From: an uncultured Flaviramulus sp.
GTDB lineage: Bacteria; Bacteroidota; Bacteroidia; Flavobacteriales; Flavobacteriaceae
Reading direction: 5' to 3'
Assembly (NCBI GenBank): GCA_947495125.1
Contig: CANLXL010000002.1
Location: 62,001 to 126,000 of the forward strand
DNA length: 64,000 bases
Shown: positions 9,378-17,527 of the stretch, one piece after another
How positions within the stretch are numbered: position 1 is the first letter of the stretch
How the letters are laid out: each line of letters opens with the position of its first letter
The notes under the pieces: generated by a model
What the model saw: only the letters and a program-made list of their open reading frames with translations
Told to the model about the DNA's origin: nothing
Database searches by the model: none
Program-made: the position numbers and the translations under genes

Positions 9378-11426
9378 ATGAAAGAAAAGTTACACAATGG
9401 CCCCCCAAATCTGATTTTAAAGACAATAAAAAAATTAATCCTCTCATTGCTAATTTCCTTTGGAGTTATAAACTCAGGAAATGCTCAAAACCCGAATGCC
9501 AATGAAAATGCTACGGTAGATGGTGGCAACATTACAACACTAGATGGTGAAACTTATATTGACGTCTGTGTTGGAGATGGTGTGGCAGATTATGTGGATG
9601 TCATACTTGAAAACGAATCAGGTAGAGTTAAGCAGTGGATTATCACGGATGATCAAAATAATATTCTGGACCTACCGGAAGGACCTCCTTTTGATTTTGA
9701 CGAGGCTCCCCCGGGGAACTGTAGAATTTGGCATTTATCATATAATGGTATCAAGCCGTTGGTGACGCCCTTTTGGCATAAGCATAATAAAAATTTATCA
9801 GATTTAAAGGGAAAATTCGATTTGTCAAACTACATTGAGGTTGAGAGGTTTCAACAACCTGTGGGAGGAATGTTAGAAGGTGGTCCGTTCGAGTTTTGTG
9901 TTGGCGATGAAGAAGCAGATCATATTGCAGAAGGGGCCATCACTCTTTCAGGAAATATGGGGACTAATTCAACTTGGGTAATTACAGATTCCAATGGGAA
10001 TATACTAGGTTTACCCGATAATTATACCGATGTTAACTTTGATGAAGCAGATGCCGGCACGTGTTTAGTTTGGCATTTGAGCTATGAAGATAATGTGAGT
10101 TTGGATATTACAAATGCAAATGAACTAACCGGATGTTTTGCTTTAACAAACCCGATAGCGGTGACCCGATATCAACAACCGGTAGCCGGTACTTTAGAGG
10201 GCGGGCCTTTCGAATTTTGCGTTGGAGACGGAGAGGCGGATCATATTTCGGAAGGTGCGATAACGCTTTCTGGCAATATGGGTACCAATTCTACATGGGT
10301 TGTTACGGATGCCGATGGAAACATTCTCGGTTTACCAGATAATTATATAGATGTCAATTTCGATGAAGCAGATGTCGGCACGTGTTTAGTTTGGCATTTG
10401 AGCTATGAAGATAATGTGAGTTTAAATATTACAAATGCAAATGAGCTAACCGGATGTTTTGCTCTAACAAACGCCATAACGGTGACCCGATATCAACAAC
10501 CAGTAGCTGGTACTTTAGAGGGCGGGCCTTTCGAATTTTGCGTTGGAGACGGAGAGGCGGATCATATTTCGGAAGGTGCGATAACGCTTTCTGGCAATAT
10601 GGGTACCAATTCTACATGGGTTGTTACGGATGCCGATGGAAACATTCTCGGTTTACCGGATAATTATGAAGACATTAATTTTGATGAAGCTGAAGCAGGC
10701 ACTTGTTTTATTTGGTATTTAAGTTATGAGGATAATGTGAGTTTAGATAATGTTATTAATGCCAATGAACTTATGGGTTGCTATGCATTGACAAACGCAA
10801 TCACTGTTAATCGTACCGAAATTAATGGAGGAACTATTTCCGGGGGTGACGAAGATAGTTTTAGCTTTACAGTAGGTGATGGTGAAGCAGATAAAATAGA
10901 CGCGGACGCTATTACATTAGAAGGTAACGTGGGTGCTAATTCGGCCTGGGTAGTTACCAATGAAGAAGGGACTGTGATTTTAGGCTTACCGGAGGATTAT
11001 TCCGATGTTGATTTTGATGAGTCCGGAGCCGGAACCTGTAAAATTTGGCATTTAAGCTATGAGGATGGTTTAGAAGGTTTAACCCCACCTGATGAAGGCG
11101 ACCACCTCGTTTCAGGGTTGGGAGGTGCTTGTTTTGATTTATCCAACTCAATATCAGTAGAGAGAACAGCAGCTAGTGGTAGAGTGGCTATATTTCCTAA
11201 TCCAACTAAAAATGAAGTAAATGTTAATTTTGCAGCATTTTCTGAAGATCAGGTAAATATTAGTGTGTTCAATTTAAGAAATGTTCAATTGAATAATAAG
11301 AACTATAACTCTGGTAGTAAAAGAGCTGTTTTGGATGTTAGTAGATATGAGAATGGTGTTTATTTTATACTTATCACCAATAGAAAAACGGGCGACAAAC
11401 TAATAAAGAGATTGGTTGTGAACTAA
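9378..11426 (+). CDS. Type IX-secreted protein with five tandem repeats
   Basis: A 682-residue exported protein. A long N-terminal signal peptide (LILSLLISFGVINSGNAQ) is followed by five repeats of about 107-115 residues. Each has the landmarks FCVGDGEADHI, ITLSGNMGTNSTWVVTD, ILGLPDNY, FDEAxAGTC, W-H/Y-LSYED, GCFALTN. The C-terminal 75 residues are a type IX secretion sorting domain (VAIFPNPTKNEVNV...GVYFILI...KLIKRLVVN), so the protein goes to the cell surface or medium. Repeats 2 and 3 share 149 identical bases. The paired cysteines in each unit suggest an internal disulfide. The repeat family resembles an unnamed domain often seen in flavobacterial surface proteins; no enzyme motif is visible. 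Confidence 0.85.
   Translation: MKEKLHNGPPNLILKTIKKLILSLLISFGVINSGNAQNPNANENATVDGGNITTLDGETYIDVCVGDGVADYVDVILENESGRVKQWIITDDQNNILDLPEGPPFDFDEAPPGNCRIWHLSYNGIKPLVTPFWHKHNKNLSDLKGKFDLSNYIEVERFQQPVGGMLEGGPFEFCVGDEEADHIAEGAITLSGNMGTNSTWVITDSNGNILGLPDNYTDVNFDEADAGTCLVWHLSYEDNVSLDITNANELTGCFALTNPIAVTRYQQPVAGTLEGGPFEFCVGDGEADHISEGAITLSGNMGTNSTWVVTDADGNILGLPDNYIDVNFDEADVGTCLVWHLSYEDNVSLNITNANELTGCFALTNAITVTRYQQPVAGTLEGGPFEFCVGDGEADHISEGAITLSGNMGTNSTWVVTDADGNILGLPDNYEDINFDEAEAGTCFIWYLSYEDNVSLDNVINANELMGCYALTNAITVNRTEINGGTISGGDEDSFSFTVGDGEADKIDADAITLEGNVGANSAWVVTNEEGTVILGLPEDYSDVDFDESGAGTCKIWHLSYEDGLEGLTPPDEGDHLVSGLGGACFDLSNSISVERTAASGRVAIFPNPTKNEVNVNFAAFSEDQVNISVFNLRNVQLNNKNYNSGSKRAVLDVSRYENGVYFILITNRKTGDKLIKRLVVN
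10161..10681 (+). repeat. 321-bp tandem coding repeat with near-identical copies
   Basis: Within the type IX-secreted protein gene the repeat period is 321 bp (107 codons). Bases 10188-10336 are identical to 10509-10657 (149 bp), and single mismatches begin just outside (10181/10502, 10187/10508, 10337/10658). The other copies, at about 9870-10160 and 10800-11150, are clearly diverged. Confidence 0.85.
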
Positions 11427-11447
11427 GTTATAATATAGGAATACATA

Positions 11448-11484
11448 AACAAGGGGCTAATTACTTACTAATTAGCCCCTTGTT
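11448..11484 (+). terminator. Strong intrinsic terminator
   Basis: A 16-bp perfect stem (AACAAGGGGCTAATTA paired with TAATTAGCCCCTTGTT) has a five-base loop CTTAC and is followed by TTATTTG. It lies 21 bases after the stop of the repeat protein gene and isolates it from the sigma-factor locus. Confidence 0.85.
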
Positions 11485-11855
11485 TTATTTGTTATTGTGA
11501 GGTTTAGAAAGAACATCCTAAACTTGGAAAATGTATTTTAGTTTGGAGTCTCGATGCTTAAAGGTCGTAATTGGTATAATACCATCAATTCAATATGGTA
11601 AAAAAGAGCTTTACGATCATTCTATTTACTCTGAATAAAATAAAATCAACACTGTACATACGGGTCTACGTATTAAATCTGAAATTATTTGTCATCGAGG
11701 TTTTTGAGCTTTTTTTTTGTTATTTATCAAAGAATAGGCGTCTCAAATAAGAATAAATCATAATTGGTGTTAATATAGTACTTGTAATTAGCAATATTGT
11801 ATTATATCATATATGGGATAATTTATATTTTTGAGCAATTCCTCTTTATAATTAA
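11485..11855. other. Gap of about 370 bases before the FecI-like gene
   Basis: No convincing open frame or RNA fold is seen here. The gap is very AT-rich and contains a small palindrome GGTATAATACC (about 11574-11584) and, near its right end, a promoter box described separately. Confidence 0.5.
11826..11833 (+). promoter_or_regulatory. Putative -7 box of the fecI-like gene
   Basis: TAttTTTG lies 22 bases before the ATG at 11856. The nearest upstream TTG (11797-11799) is 26 bases away, a little beyond the usual spacing. Confidence 0.45.
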
Positions 11856-12425
11856 ATGACTAAACGTTTAAATATAGTAGCATCGGATATAAGTGATTCT
11901 GATGCATTCCGTAGAATTTATCTGAAATATTGGGATAAGTTGTATATGTACGCATACAATGTTCTAAAGGATAGAAAAGTATGCGAAGACTTAGTTCAGG
12001 ATATTTTCTTTACATTATGGAAGAATAGAAATACATCTAACATTCAAAATATTTCGGGATACCTTTTTCAGTCACTAAGATTTAGGATTTATAAACATTT
12101 TAGGGATGCAAAGTTCGTTAGTATGGATATTGAGAAGTTTTGCAATATTGTGGAGGCTGGTGAATCTCCGACTGAAATAATGGACTTAAAGGATCTTGAG
12201 AGACTGGTTTCCAAACATAGCGAAAAATTGCCCAAAAGATGTCAGGAAATCTTTTACCTAAGTCGTTTCGAGTGCCTATCCCATAAAGAAATATCTGATC
12301 AATTGAATATTTCTATCAGGACAGTAAAAAACCAAATCTCAATAGCTCTTAAATACTTAAGAATCCAATTGGAAGAAAAAACGCTAAATGTTTTATTATT
12401 CTTTTTCTACTTATTTATCTTTTAA
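11856..12425 (+). CDS. FecI-like ECF sigma factor
   Basis: A 189-residue extracytoplasmic-function sigma factor. Region 2 is AFRRIYLKYWDKLYMYAYNV...DLVQDIFFTLWKNR and binds core polymerase and the -10 region. Region 4 is LPKRCQEIFYLSRFECLSHKEISDQLNISIRTVKNQI, with the helix-turn-helix. The pair with the following fecR-like gene and the STN-SusC gene is the classic transenvelope switch: receptor occupancy is passed through FecR to release this sigma. The last 15 residues are unusually hydrophobic (LNVLLFFFYLFIF), which might tether it near the membrane; that is inference. Confidence 0.9.
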   Translation: MTKRLNIVASDISDSDAFRRIYLKYWDKLYMYAYNVLKDRKVCEDLVQDIFFTLWKNRNTSNIQNISGYLFQSLRFRIYKHFRDAKFVSMDIEKFCNIVEAGESPTEIMDLKDLERLVSKHSEKLPKRCQEIFYLSRFECLSHKEISDQLNISIRTVKNQISIALKYLRIQLEEKTLNVLLFFFYLFIF

Positions 12426-12548
12426 CGCACGCTATATAACTTAATGTTTCTCTCTGTTTAAACGTAATTCTTACACTGGTTATCAATTGATTTTAAGGGT
12501 GATAGGGTGTTTCTTTTTATCAAAGTTTAAAAAAAATATAAAAAGTAT

Positions 12549-12596
12549 GGTACCTCATTCCATAAAATGGTACTTCTTTTAATGTAGCGGTACTTC
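12549..12596 (+). promoter_or_regulatory. Three GGTACYTC boxes at 20-bp steps
   Basis: GGTACCTC at 12549-12556, GGTACTTC at 12569-12576 and GGTACTTC at 12589-12596 repeat with exactly 20-bp spacing, about two helical turns, ending 31 bases before the fecR-like ATG. This is the layout of a multi-site protein-binding region. The binding factor is unknown. Confidence 0.5.
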
Positions 12597-12627
12597 AATT
12601 CGGATTCAGTGCCATCATTTATATATC

Positions 12628-13773
12628 ATGACTAAAAAAGAAATAGAAAGCCTTGTAAACAAATATCTTGAAGGTAGATGTACTCCAGCTGAAAAAAAGC
12701 TGTTAGACGATTTTTTACAAAGTTATCAAAACAGTGATAGTAAATGGATAGCGTCTGAACTTGGAAACAGGCTAATGATTGAGAGTAAATTGTATGAGAA
12801 TATTCAAAAAAAAATAGAAGGATTTGATGCCCCGAATTCAGGCGGTTCAATCAAAAGAACACGCCCATATCGAAAATATGCGGCGATATTGGTTCTTGGC
12901 ATATTTTGTTCTTCAGCACTTTATGTTTTTAAACAGCACTTTACTTCTAAGGAAACTTTAGATACAAACACCATAACGTTAACCTTAGACAATGGTGAAG
13001 TAAGAACTATAAGCGAAGACGGGAGTTTACAGGTTACCGATACCGAGGGAAATATTATAGGAGAACAACAGGGTAAACAATTGATTTATTCGAATGATTC
13101 AAATACAGAGAAGTTAGCCTACAATACAATCATAGTTCCTTATGGTAAACTGTTTGATATACGACTATCTGATGGTTCCCATGTTTTTTTAAATGCAGGA
13201 ACAACACTTAAGTATCCTGTAAAGTTTATAAATGGATCGGAAAGACAGGTCTTTTTAAAAGGAGAGGCCTATTTTGAAGTTGCCAAAGATGAACAGGATC
13301 CTTTTGTAGTCACCGTAGAGAATCAGATGAACGTAAGAGCTCTCGGAACAGCGTTTAATATTTCCAGCTATGAAGAGGACAGGACGATTAACACTGTTTT
13401 AATAGAAGGATCGGTTGGCATATACGATAAAGAAAAGACCTTTAATCTAAACGAGGCAACACTCTTGGATCCAAATCATAAAGCTGCGTGGCATAGAGAA
13501 CATCACGAAATTGGTATTGAACGCGTTGAAACAGAGGTTTACACCGCCTGGATGCAAAGAAAACTTATTTTCAAACATGCTCCTTTTAATGTACTTAAGA
13601 AAAAACTGGAAAGATTTTATAATGTTAACATACAAAATAAAAATAGGGTATTAGATGAAAGCACATTCAATGCCAGTTTTAATAATGAAACTATAGATCA
13701 AGTTTTACAAACATTAAGCAGTAGTACAAATATCATATATAAAATTAAGGGGAACGAGATTATCATCGAATGA
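12628..13773 (+). CDS. FecR-family anti-sigma factor
   Basis: A 381-residue inner-membrane regulator. The cytosolic N-terminus (EIESLVNKYLEGRCTPAEKKLL) binds the sigma factor. One membrane helix follows (YAAILVLGIFCSSALYVF, about residues 86-103). The periplasmic FecR domain has the usual TIIVPYGKLFDIRLSDGS, VFLNAGTTLKYP, RQVFLKGEAYFEVAKD and VRALGTAFNI. It ends in a DUF4974 domain (APFNVLKKKLERFYNVNI...IDQVLQTLS) that has the STN-like fold. It holds the FecI-like sigma until the SusC receptor signals through its STN domain. It lies 202 bases after the sigma gene, with a repeated box in the gap. Confidence 0.93.
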   Translation: MTKKEIESLVNKYLEGRCTPAEKKLLDDFLQSYQNSDSKWIASELGNRLMIESKLYENIQKKIEGFDAPNSGGSIKRTRPYRKYAAILVLGIFCSSALYVFKQHFTSKETLDTNTITLTLDNGEVRTISEDGSLQVTDTEGNIIGEQQGKQLIYSNDSNTEKLAYNTIIVPYGKLFDIRLSDGSHVFLNAGTTLKYPVKFINGSERQVFLKGEAYFEVAKDEQDPFVVTVENQMNVRALGTAFNISSYEEDRTINTVLIEGSVGIYDKEKTFNLNEATLLDPNHKAAWHREHHEIGIERVETEVYTAWMQRKLIFKHAPFNVLKKKLERFYNVNIQNKNRVLDESTFNASFNNETIDQVLQTLSSSTNIIYKIKGNEIIIE

Positions 13774-13890
13774 TGAATTTTGAAACGTGTAATCTCTAAG
13801 CCAAGAATTCAATTAACTAACTATTAAACTTAAAACTGTATCGCCTATGAAACACTAAGACAATATCCTCTTTATTAAAAATCACAAAAA

Positions 13891-13919
13891 ACCGGAAAAT
13901 GGTTGCAACATTTCCCGGT
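13891..13919 (+). promoter_or_regulatory. Hairpin in the susC leader
   Basis: ACCGGaAAATG (13891-13901) pairs with CATTTcCCGGT (13909-13919) across a 7-base loop, with one A-C mismatch. It sits 53 bases before the susC ATG. No T-run follows, so it is not a standard terminator; it might stabilise or gate the susC message. Confidence 0.4.
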
Positions 13920-13972
13920 ATAAAATAATGTGATTGCATTTAAAAACTAAAAAAACAACCAAACACAAATTT

Positions 13973-16900
13973 ATGAAAATACTTTGTAAAGTAAAGAGTA
14001 TTGGTTTTACTCTTTTTAAATTCGATTTGAAAATGAAAATAACCTCATTTTTAATATTGTTAACGCTTTTTCAAATACATGCCAATACGTATTCTCAAAA
14101 CACCAAAATCACATTAGATCTCGAAAATGTAAGTATCGAAAGAGTTCTGGAAGAAATTGAATCGGTTTCCGATTTTAAATTTTTTGTCAATACCAATCAG
14201 GTAGATGTTAAAAGAATCGTTTCTGTTAAAGTACAGAAAAAGCGTATTTCAAAAATATTAAAACAATTGTTCGACGGCCATTCTGTCGATTTCAATGTTA
14301 TTAACGAACAGATTGTACTCAAAGCGGGTATCAAGAAGAATAAAATCCAACCTAAAATTCAGCCTAGCAGCCCATTGGTTATTTTGCCCCAAAAGATTCA
14401 GATTAAAGGGGTAATCATGGATAGTAATAACGTACCCTTGCCTGGAGCCAGTGTTTTAGAAAAAGGGACCAGTAATGGAATGCAGACCGATTTCGATGGT
14501 AATTTTGCGCTAAGCATAGAAAATAGAAGTTCCGTTTTAGTCATCTCCTATTTAGGCTTTGTAACTCAAGAAATAGTTGTTGGATCTCAAACAAATTTCA
14601 AGGTTGTACTTGAGGAAGACTCAGCTCAGTTAGACGAAGTGGTTATTGTGGGATATGGATCCCAAAAGAAAGAATCTGTAGTTGGAGCTATTTCTACTGT
14701 TAACCCATCCGAGCTTAAAATCCCTTCAAGTAATTTAACAACAGCATTAGCTGGTAGAGTGTCCGGAGTCATTGCCTATCAAAACAGTGGAGAACCGGGA
14801 CAGGATAATGCTCAGTTCTTCGTTCGAGGTGTCGCCTCATTCAATAACCAAAACGGCCCACTTATCCTTATCGATGGTGTTGAGCTAACGGCTAGTGATT
14901 TAGCACGTTTGCAACCTGATGATATTGAAACGTTTAGTGTTCTTAAAGACCCAACAACAACAGCGATTTATGGAGCACGAGGAGCGAATGGTATTATTCT
15001 CGTGACTACAAAATCTGGTGTAGAAGGTGTTACACGTATAAACCTTCGTTACGAAACCTCAATAAGTTCTCCCGTTAAGACTGTTAAGCTTGCCGATCCG
15101 GTTACGCATATGATTTTACAAAATGAAGCAGATCGTACAAGAGGTTTGTTCACCACATTTACCGAAGAAAAAATTGCCGGAACCAGTCGCGGTTTAAATC
15201 CATTTGCTTACCCGGCTATTGATTGGTTCGATGAGCTGTTTCAGGATAACGCTGTTTCAAATCGTGTGAATCTCAACGTTCGAGGTGGTGGTAAAAAAGT
15301 ACGTTACTATGTGGCAGGAGCTTATACTACCGATGATGGATTGATTAAAACGAATAAAGCGAATCCATTTAATAATAACATTAAGAATAAACAATATTTA
15401 CTGCGTTCGAACATTAATATTGATTTGTTTGAAAAAACGGAAATGATTGTGAGGTTGCACTCTACAATTGATGATTATACAGGACCTTTACAAGGGGGAA
15501 GTGCCGTTTATAACGCTGCGGTACGTACCAGCCCGGTTCGCTTCCCGACGTATTTTGAGCCGACCGGTGCTTTAGTCGGTGTACCTCATATTCTTTTTGG
15601 TAACGATTTTGGGCCAAGAGGTAGCCTCTCCTCGGGTGATGTGGCCGCATGGTTTAACCCATATGCAGAGTTGCAGCGCGGTTATAGAGATTATAGAAGA
15701 CAGTTGTCCTTGGTCCAATTGGAGTTTAAACAGGATTTAAGTTCTATAACTCCCGGTCTTACGGCGCGTTTTTTGGGAAATGCCAACACGACTTCGTCGT
15801 TTGAAAATCGAAGAGCCTATGAACCTTATTTTTATAGATTACAAAACTTGGACAATGAAACAGGGGATTATACGCTAACCAGAGTTTCTGATGGTAATGA
15901 ATCATTAGGTTTCACAGAGGGGCCAAAAACAAACAACTCGGTGTTATATATGGAAACCGCAGTAAATTATAATCGCACCTTTAATGAAAAGCATAATGTG
16001 TCAGGATTATTGGTTTTTACGGCCAGAGAATTCTTGGATGGAGGAGCAGGTAACCTGGAGTTGTCATTACCGAGTCGAAATCTTACGTTGGCTGGACGGT
16101 ATAATTATGATTATGATAATCGTTATTTTGCAGAATTTAACTTTGGATATAATGGTTCTGAGCGTTTTTCTGAGAAAAACCGATGGGGTTTCTTTCCTTC
16201 TTTTGGTGTAGGTTGGCTCGTGTCCAATGAAAGTTTTTTTAACTCCAAAGTAGTTAATCGATTAAAGTTTAGAGCATCTTACGGTTGGGTAGGAAACGAC
16301 AATATTGGTAATGCCCGAAATGACCGGTTCTTTTATCTTTCAAATGTTAATATTGATGACCCTTCCAGAGGGTATGTGTTTGGTACCGATCTTAATCAAG
16401 GAACCGGTGGTGTCTCTATATCCCGTTATGCTAATCCTTTGGTAACATGGGAAACGGCAGAAAAAGCTAACATTGGTATGGAGTTGAATTTGTTTAATGA
16501 TGCTATTCAATTTAGAGCAGATGTTTTTAATGAAGAAAGAACAAACATTCTTCAGACGAGATCAGATATCCCTACTACCCTAGGATTACAGGCGCCATTA
16601 AAAACGAATGTCGGTGAAGTGAAAGCATGGGGTGTTGATACTTCTATAGACATAAACCACTATTTTAATGATGATTTTTGGATTACAGCCAGAGGTACAT
16701 TCGTATATGCTGACAACGAGTTTACCGTTTTTGAAGAGGCCGATTTTAGTGCTCTGGGAGCCTCATGGCGTTCTAACATTGGTAACAATGTTAGTGTGGC
16801 TAGAGGTTTTATTGCAGAACGTTTATTTGTTGATGATGAAGAGGCTAAAAATTCACCTTTACAATTTGGTGTACCAGGAGACCATCAAGGTGGTGGTTAC

Positions 16901-17512
16901 GGAGGTGGAGATATCAAGTACAAGGACCTTAATGGCGATGGGATTATAAGTGATTTAGACAGAGTACCTATTGGCAAACCAACCATTCCTAAAATAACCT
17001 ATGGCTTCGGATTTTCTGTAGGGTATAAGCGTTGGGATATGAGTGCTTTTTTCCAAGGACTTGCCGAGGTGTCCTTTTTTATTGATCCTTTTAATACGGG
17101 GCCCTTTCTTAATTCATTACAAGGAAGTAACTTAAATTTTCAAGGAAATGGAATTCTATCAGAGAATGGTTTATTACAAGCCTATGCAGATAGCCATTGG
17201 TCTGAGGCCAACAAAGATATATATGCCGTATGGCCGCGTTTATCTACTAGTGTTGTTCAAAATAATGTTCAATCCAGTACCTGGTGGTTACGGGATGGTT
17301 CTTTTTTAAGATTAAAACAAATGGAAATAGGATTTGACATATTAAAAGGCCTTGAGGATAAACTTGATATTAGCAGATTAAGGCTTTATGCTTCCGGTGC
17401 CAATTTAGTGACATGGAGTAAGTTTAAATTGTGGGATCCTGAATTACGCGGGGGAGGATTAAACTATCCTTTACAACAGACCTTTAACATAGGTTTACAA
17501 GTTGGATTTTAA
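13973..17512 (+). CDS. SusC/RagA TonB-dependent receptor with STN domain
   Basis: A 1179-residue outer-membrane importer. Order: signal peptide (ITSFLILLTLFQIHANTYS), STN domain (about 45-110; ITLDLENVSIERVLEEIE), linker, carboxypeptidase-like regulatory domain (IKGVIMDSNNVPLPGASV), TonB-box-like region LDEVVIVGYGSQKKES, plug (TTALAGRVSGVIAYQ...IYGARGANGIILVTT) and a 22-strand-type barrel to the end. The STN domain contacts FecR in the periplasm, so this receptor both imports its ligand and signals. The frame opens at TTG 13934, but ATG 13973 gives the expected start. The susD gene starts 15 bases after the stop. Confidence 0.93.
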   Translation: MKILCKVKSIGFTLFKFDLKMKITSFLILLTLFQIHANTYSQNTKITLDLENVSIERVLEEIESVSDFKFFVNTNQVDVKRIVSVKVQKKRISKILKQLFDGHSVDFNVINEQIVLKAGIKKNKIQPKIQPSSPLVILPQKIQIKGVIMDSNNVPLPGASVLEKGTSNGMQTDFDGNFALSIENRSSVLVISYLGFVTQEIVVGSQTNFKVVLEEDSAQLDEVVIVGYGSQKKESVVGAISTVNPSELKIPSSNLTTALAGRVSGVIAYQNSGEPGQDNAQFFVRGVASFNNQNGPLILIDGVELTASDLARLQPDDIETFSVLKDPTTTAIYGARGANGIILVTTKSGVEGVTRINLRYETSISSPVKTVKLADPVTHMILQNEADRTRGLFTTFTEEKIAGTSRGLNPFAYPAIDWFDELFQDNAVSNRVNLNVRGGGKKVRYYVAGAYTTDDGLIKTNKANPFNNNIKNKQYLLRSNINIDLFEKTEMIVRLHSTIDDYTGPLQGGSAVYNAAVRTSPVRFPTYFEPTGALVGVPHILFGNDFGPRGSLSSGDVAAWFNPYAELQRGYRDYRRQLSLVQLEFKQDLSSITPGLTARFLGNANTTSSFENRRAYEPYFYRLQNLDNETGDYTLTRVSDGNESLGFTEGPKTNNSVLYMETAVNYNRTFNEKHNVSGLLVFTAREFLDGGAGNLELSLPSRNLTLAGRYNYDYDNRYFAEFNFGYNGSERFSEKNRWGFFPSFGVGWLVSNESFFNSKVVNRLKFRASYGWVGNDNIGNARNDRFFYLSNVNIDDPSRGYVFGTDLNQGTGGVSISRYANPLVTWETAEKANIGMELNLFNDAIQFRADVFNEERTNILQTRSDIPTTLGLQAPLKTNVGEVKAWGVDTSIDINHYFNDDFWITARGTFVYADNEFTVFEEADFSALGASWRSNIGNNVSVARGFIAERLFVDDEEAKNSPLQFGVPGDHQGGGYGGGDIKYKDLNGDGIISDLDRVPIGKPTIPKITYGFGFSVGYKRWDMSAFFQGLAEVSFFIDPFNTGPFLNSLQGSNLNFQGNGILSENGLLQAYADSHWSEANKDIYAVWPRLSTSVVQNNVQSSTWWLRDGSFLRLKQMEIGFDILKGLEDKLDISRLRLYASGANLVTWSKFKLWDPELRGGGLNYPLQQTFNIGLQVGF

Positions 17513-17527
17513 TTAAATAAAAATACT

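Noticed and set aside
10133-10663. Two similar 69-codon frames inside the type IX-secreted repeat gene.
   Set aside because: They are the same alternative frame of the 321-bp DNA repeat, so their likeness only reflects the duplication.
11574-11584. Palindrome GGTATAATACC in the long gap before fecI.
   Set aside because: Too short and AT-rich to support a site without further copies.
12601-12620. A possible fourth GGTAC box at the next 20-bp step (GTGCCATC at 12609).
   Set aside because: Only half of the bases match, so it is not counted.
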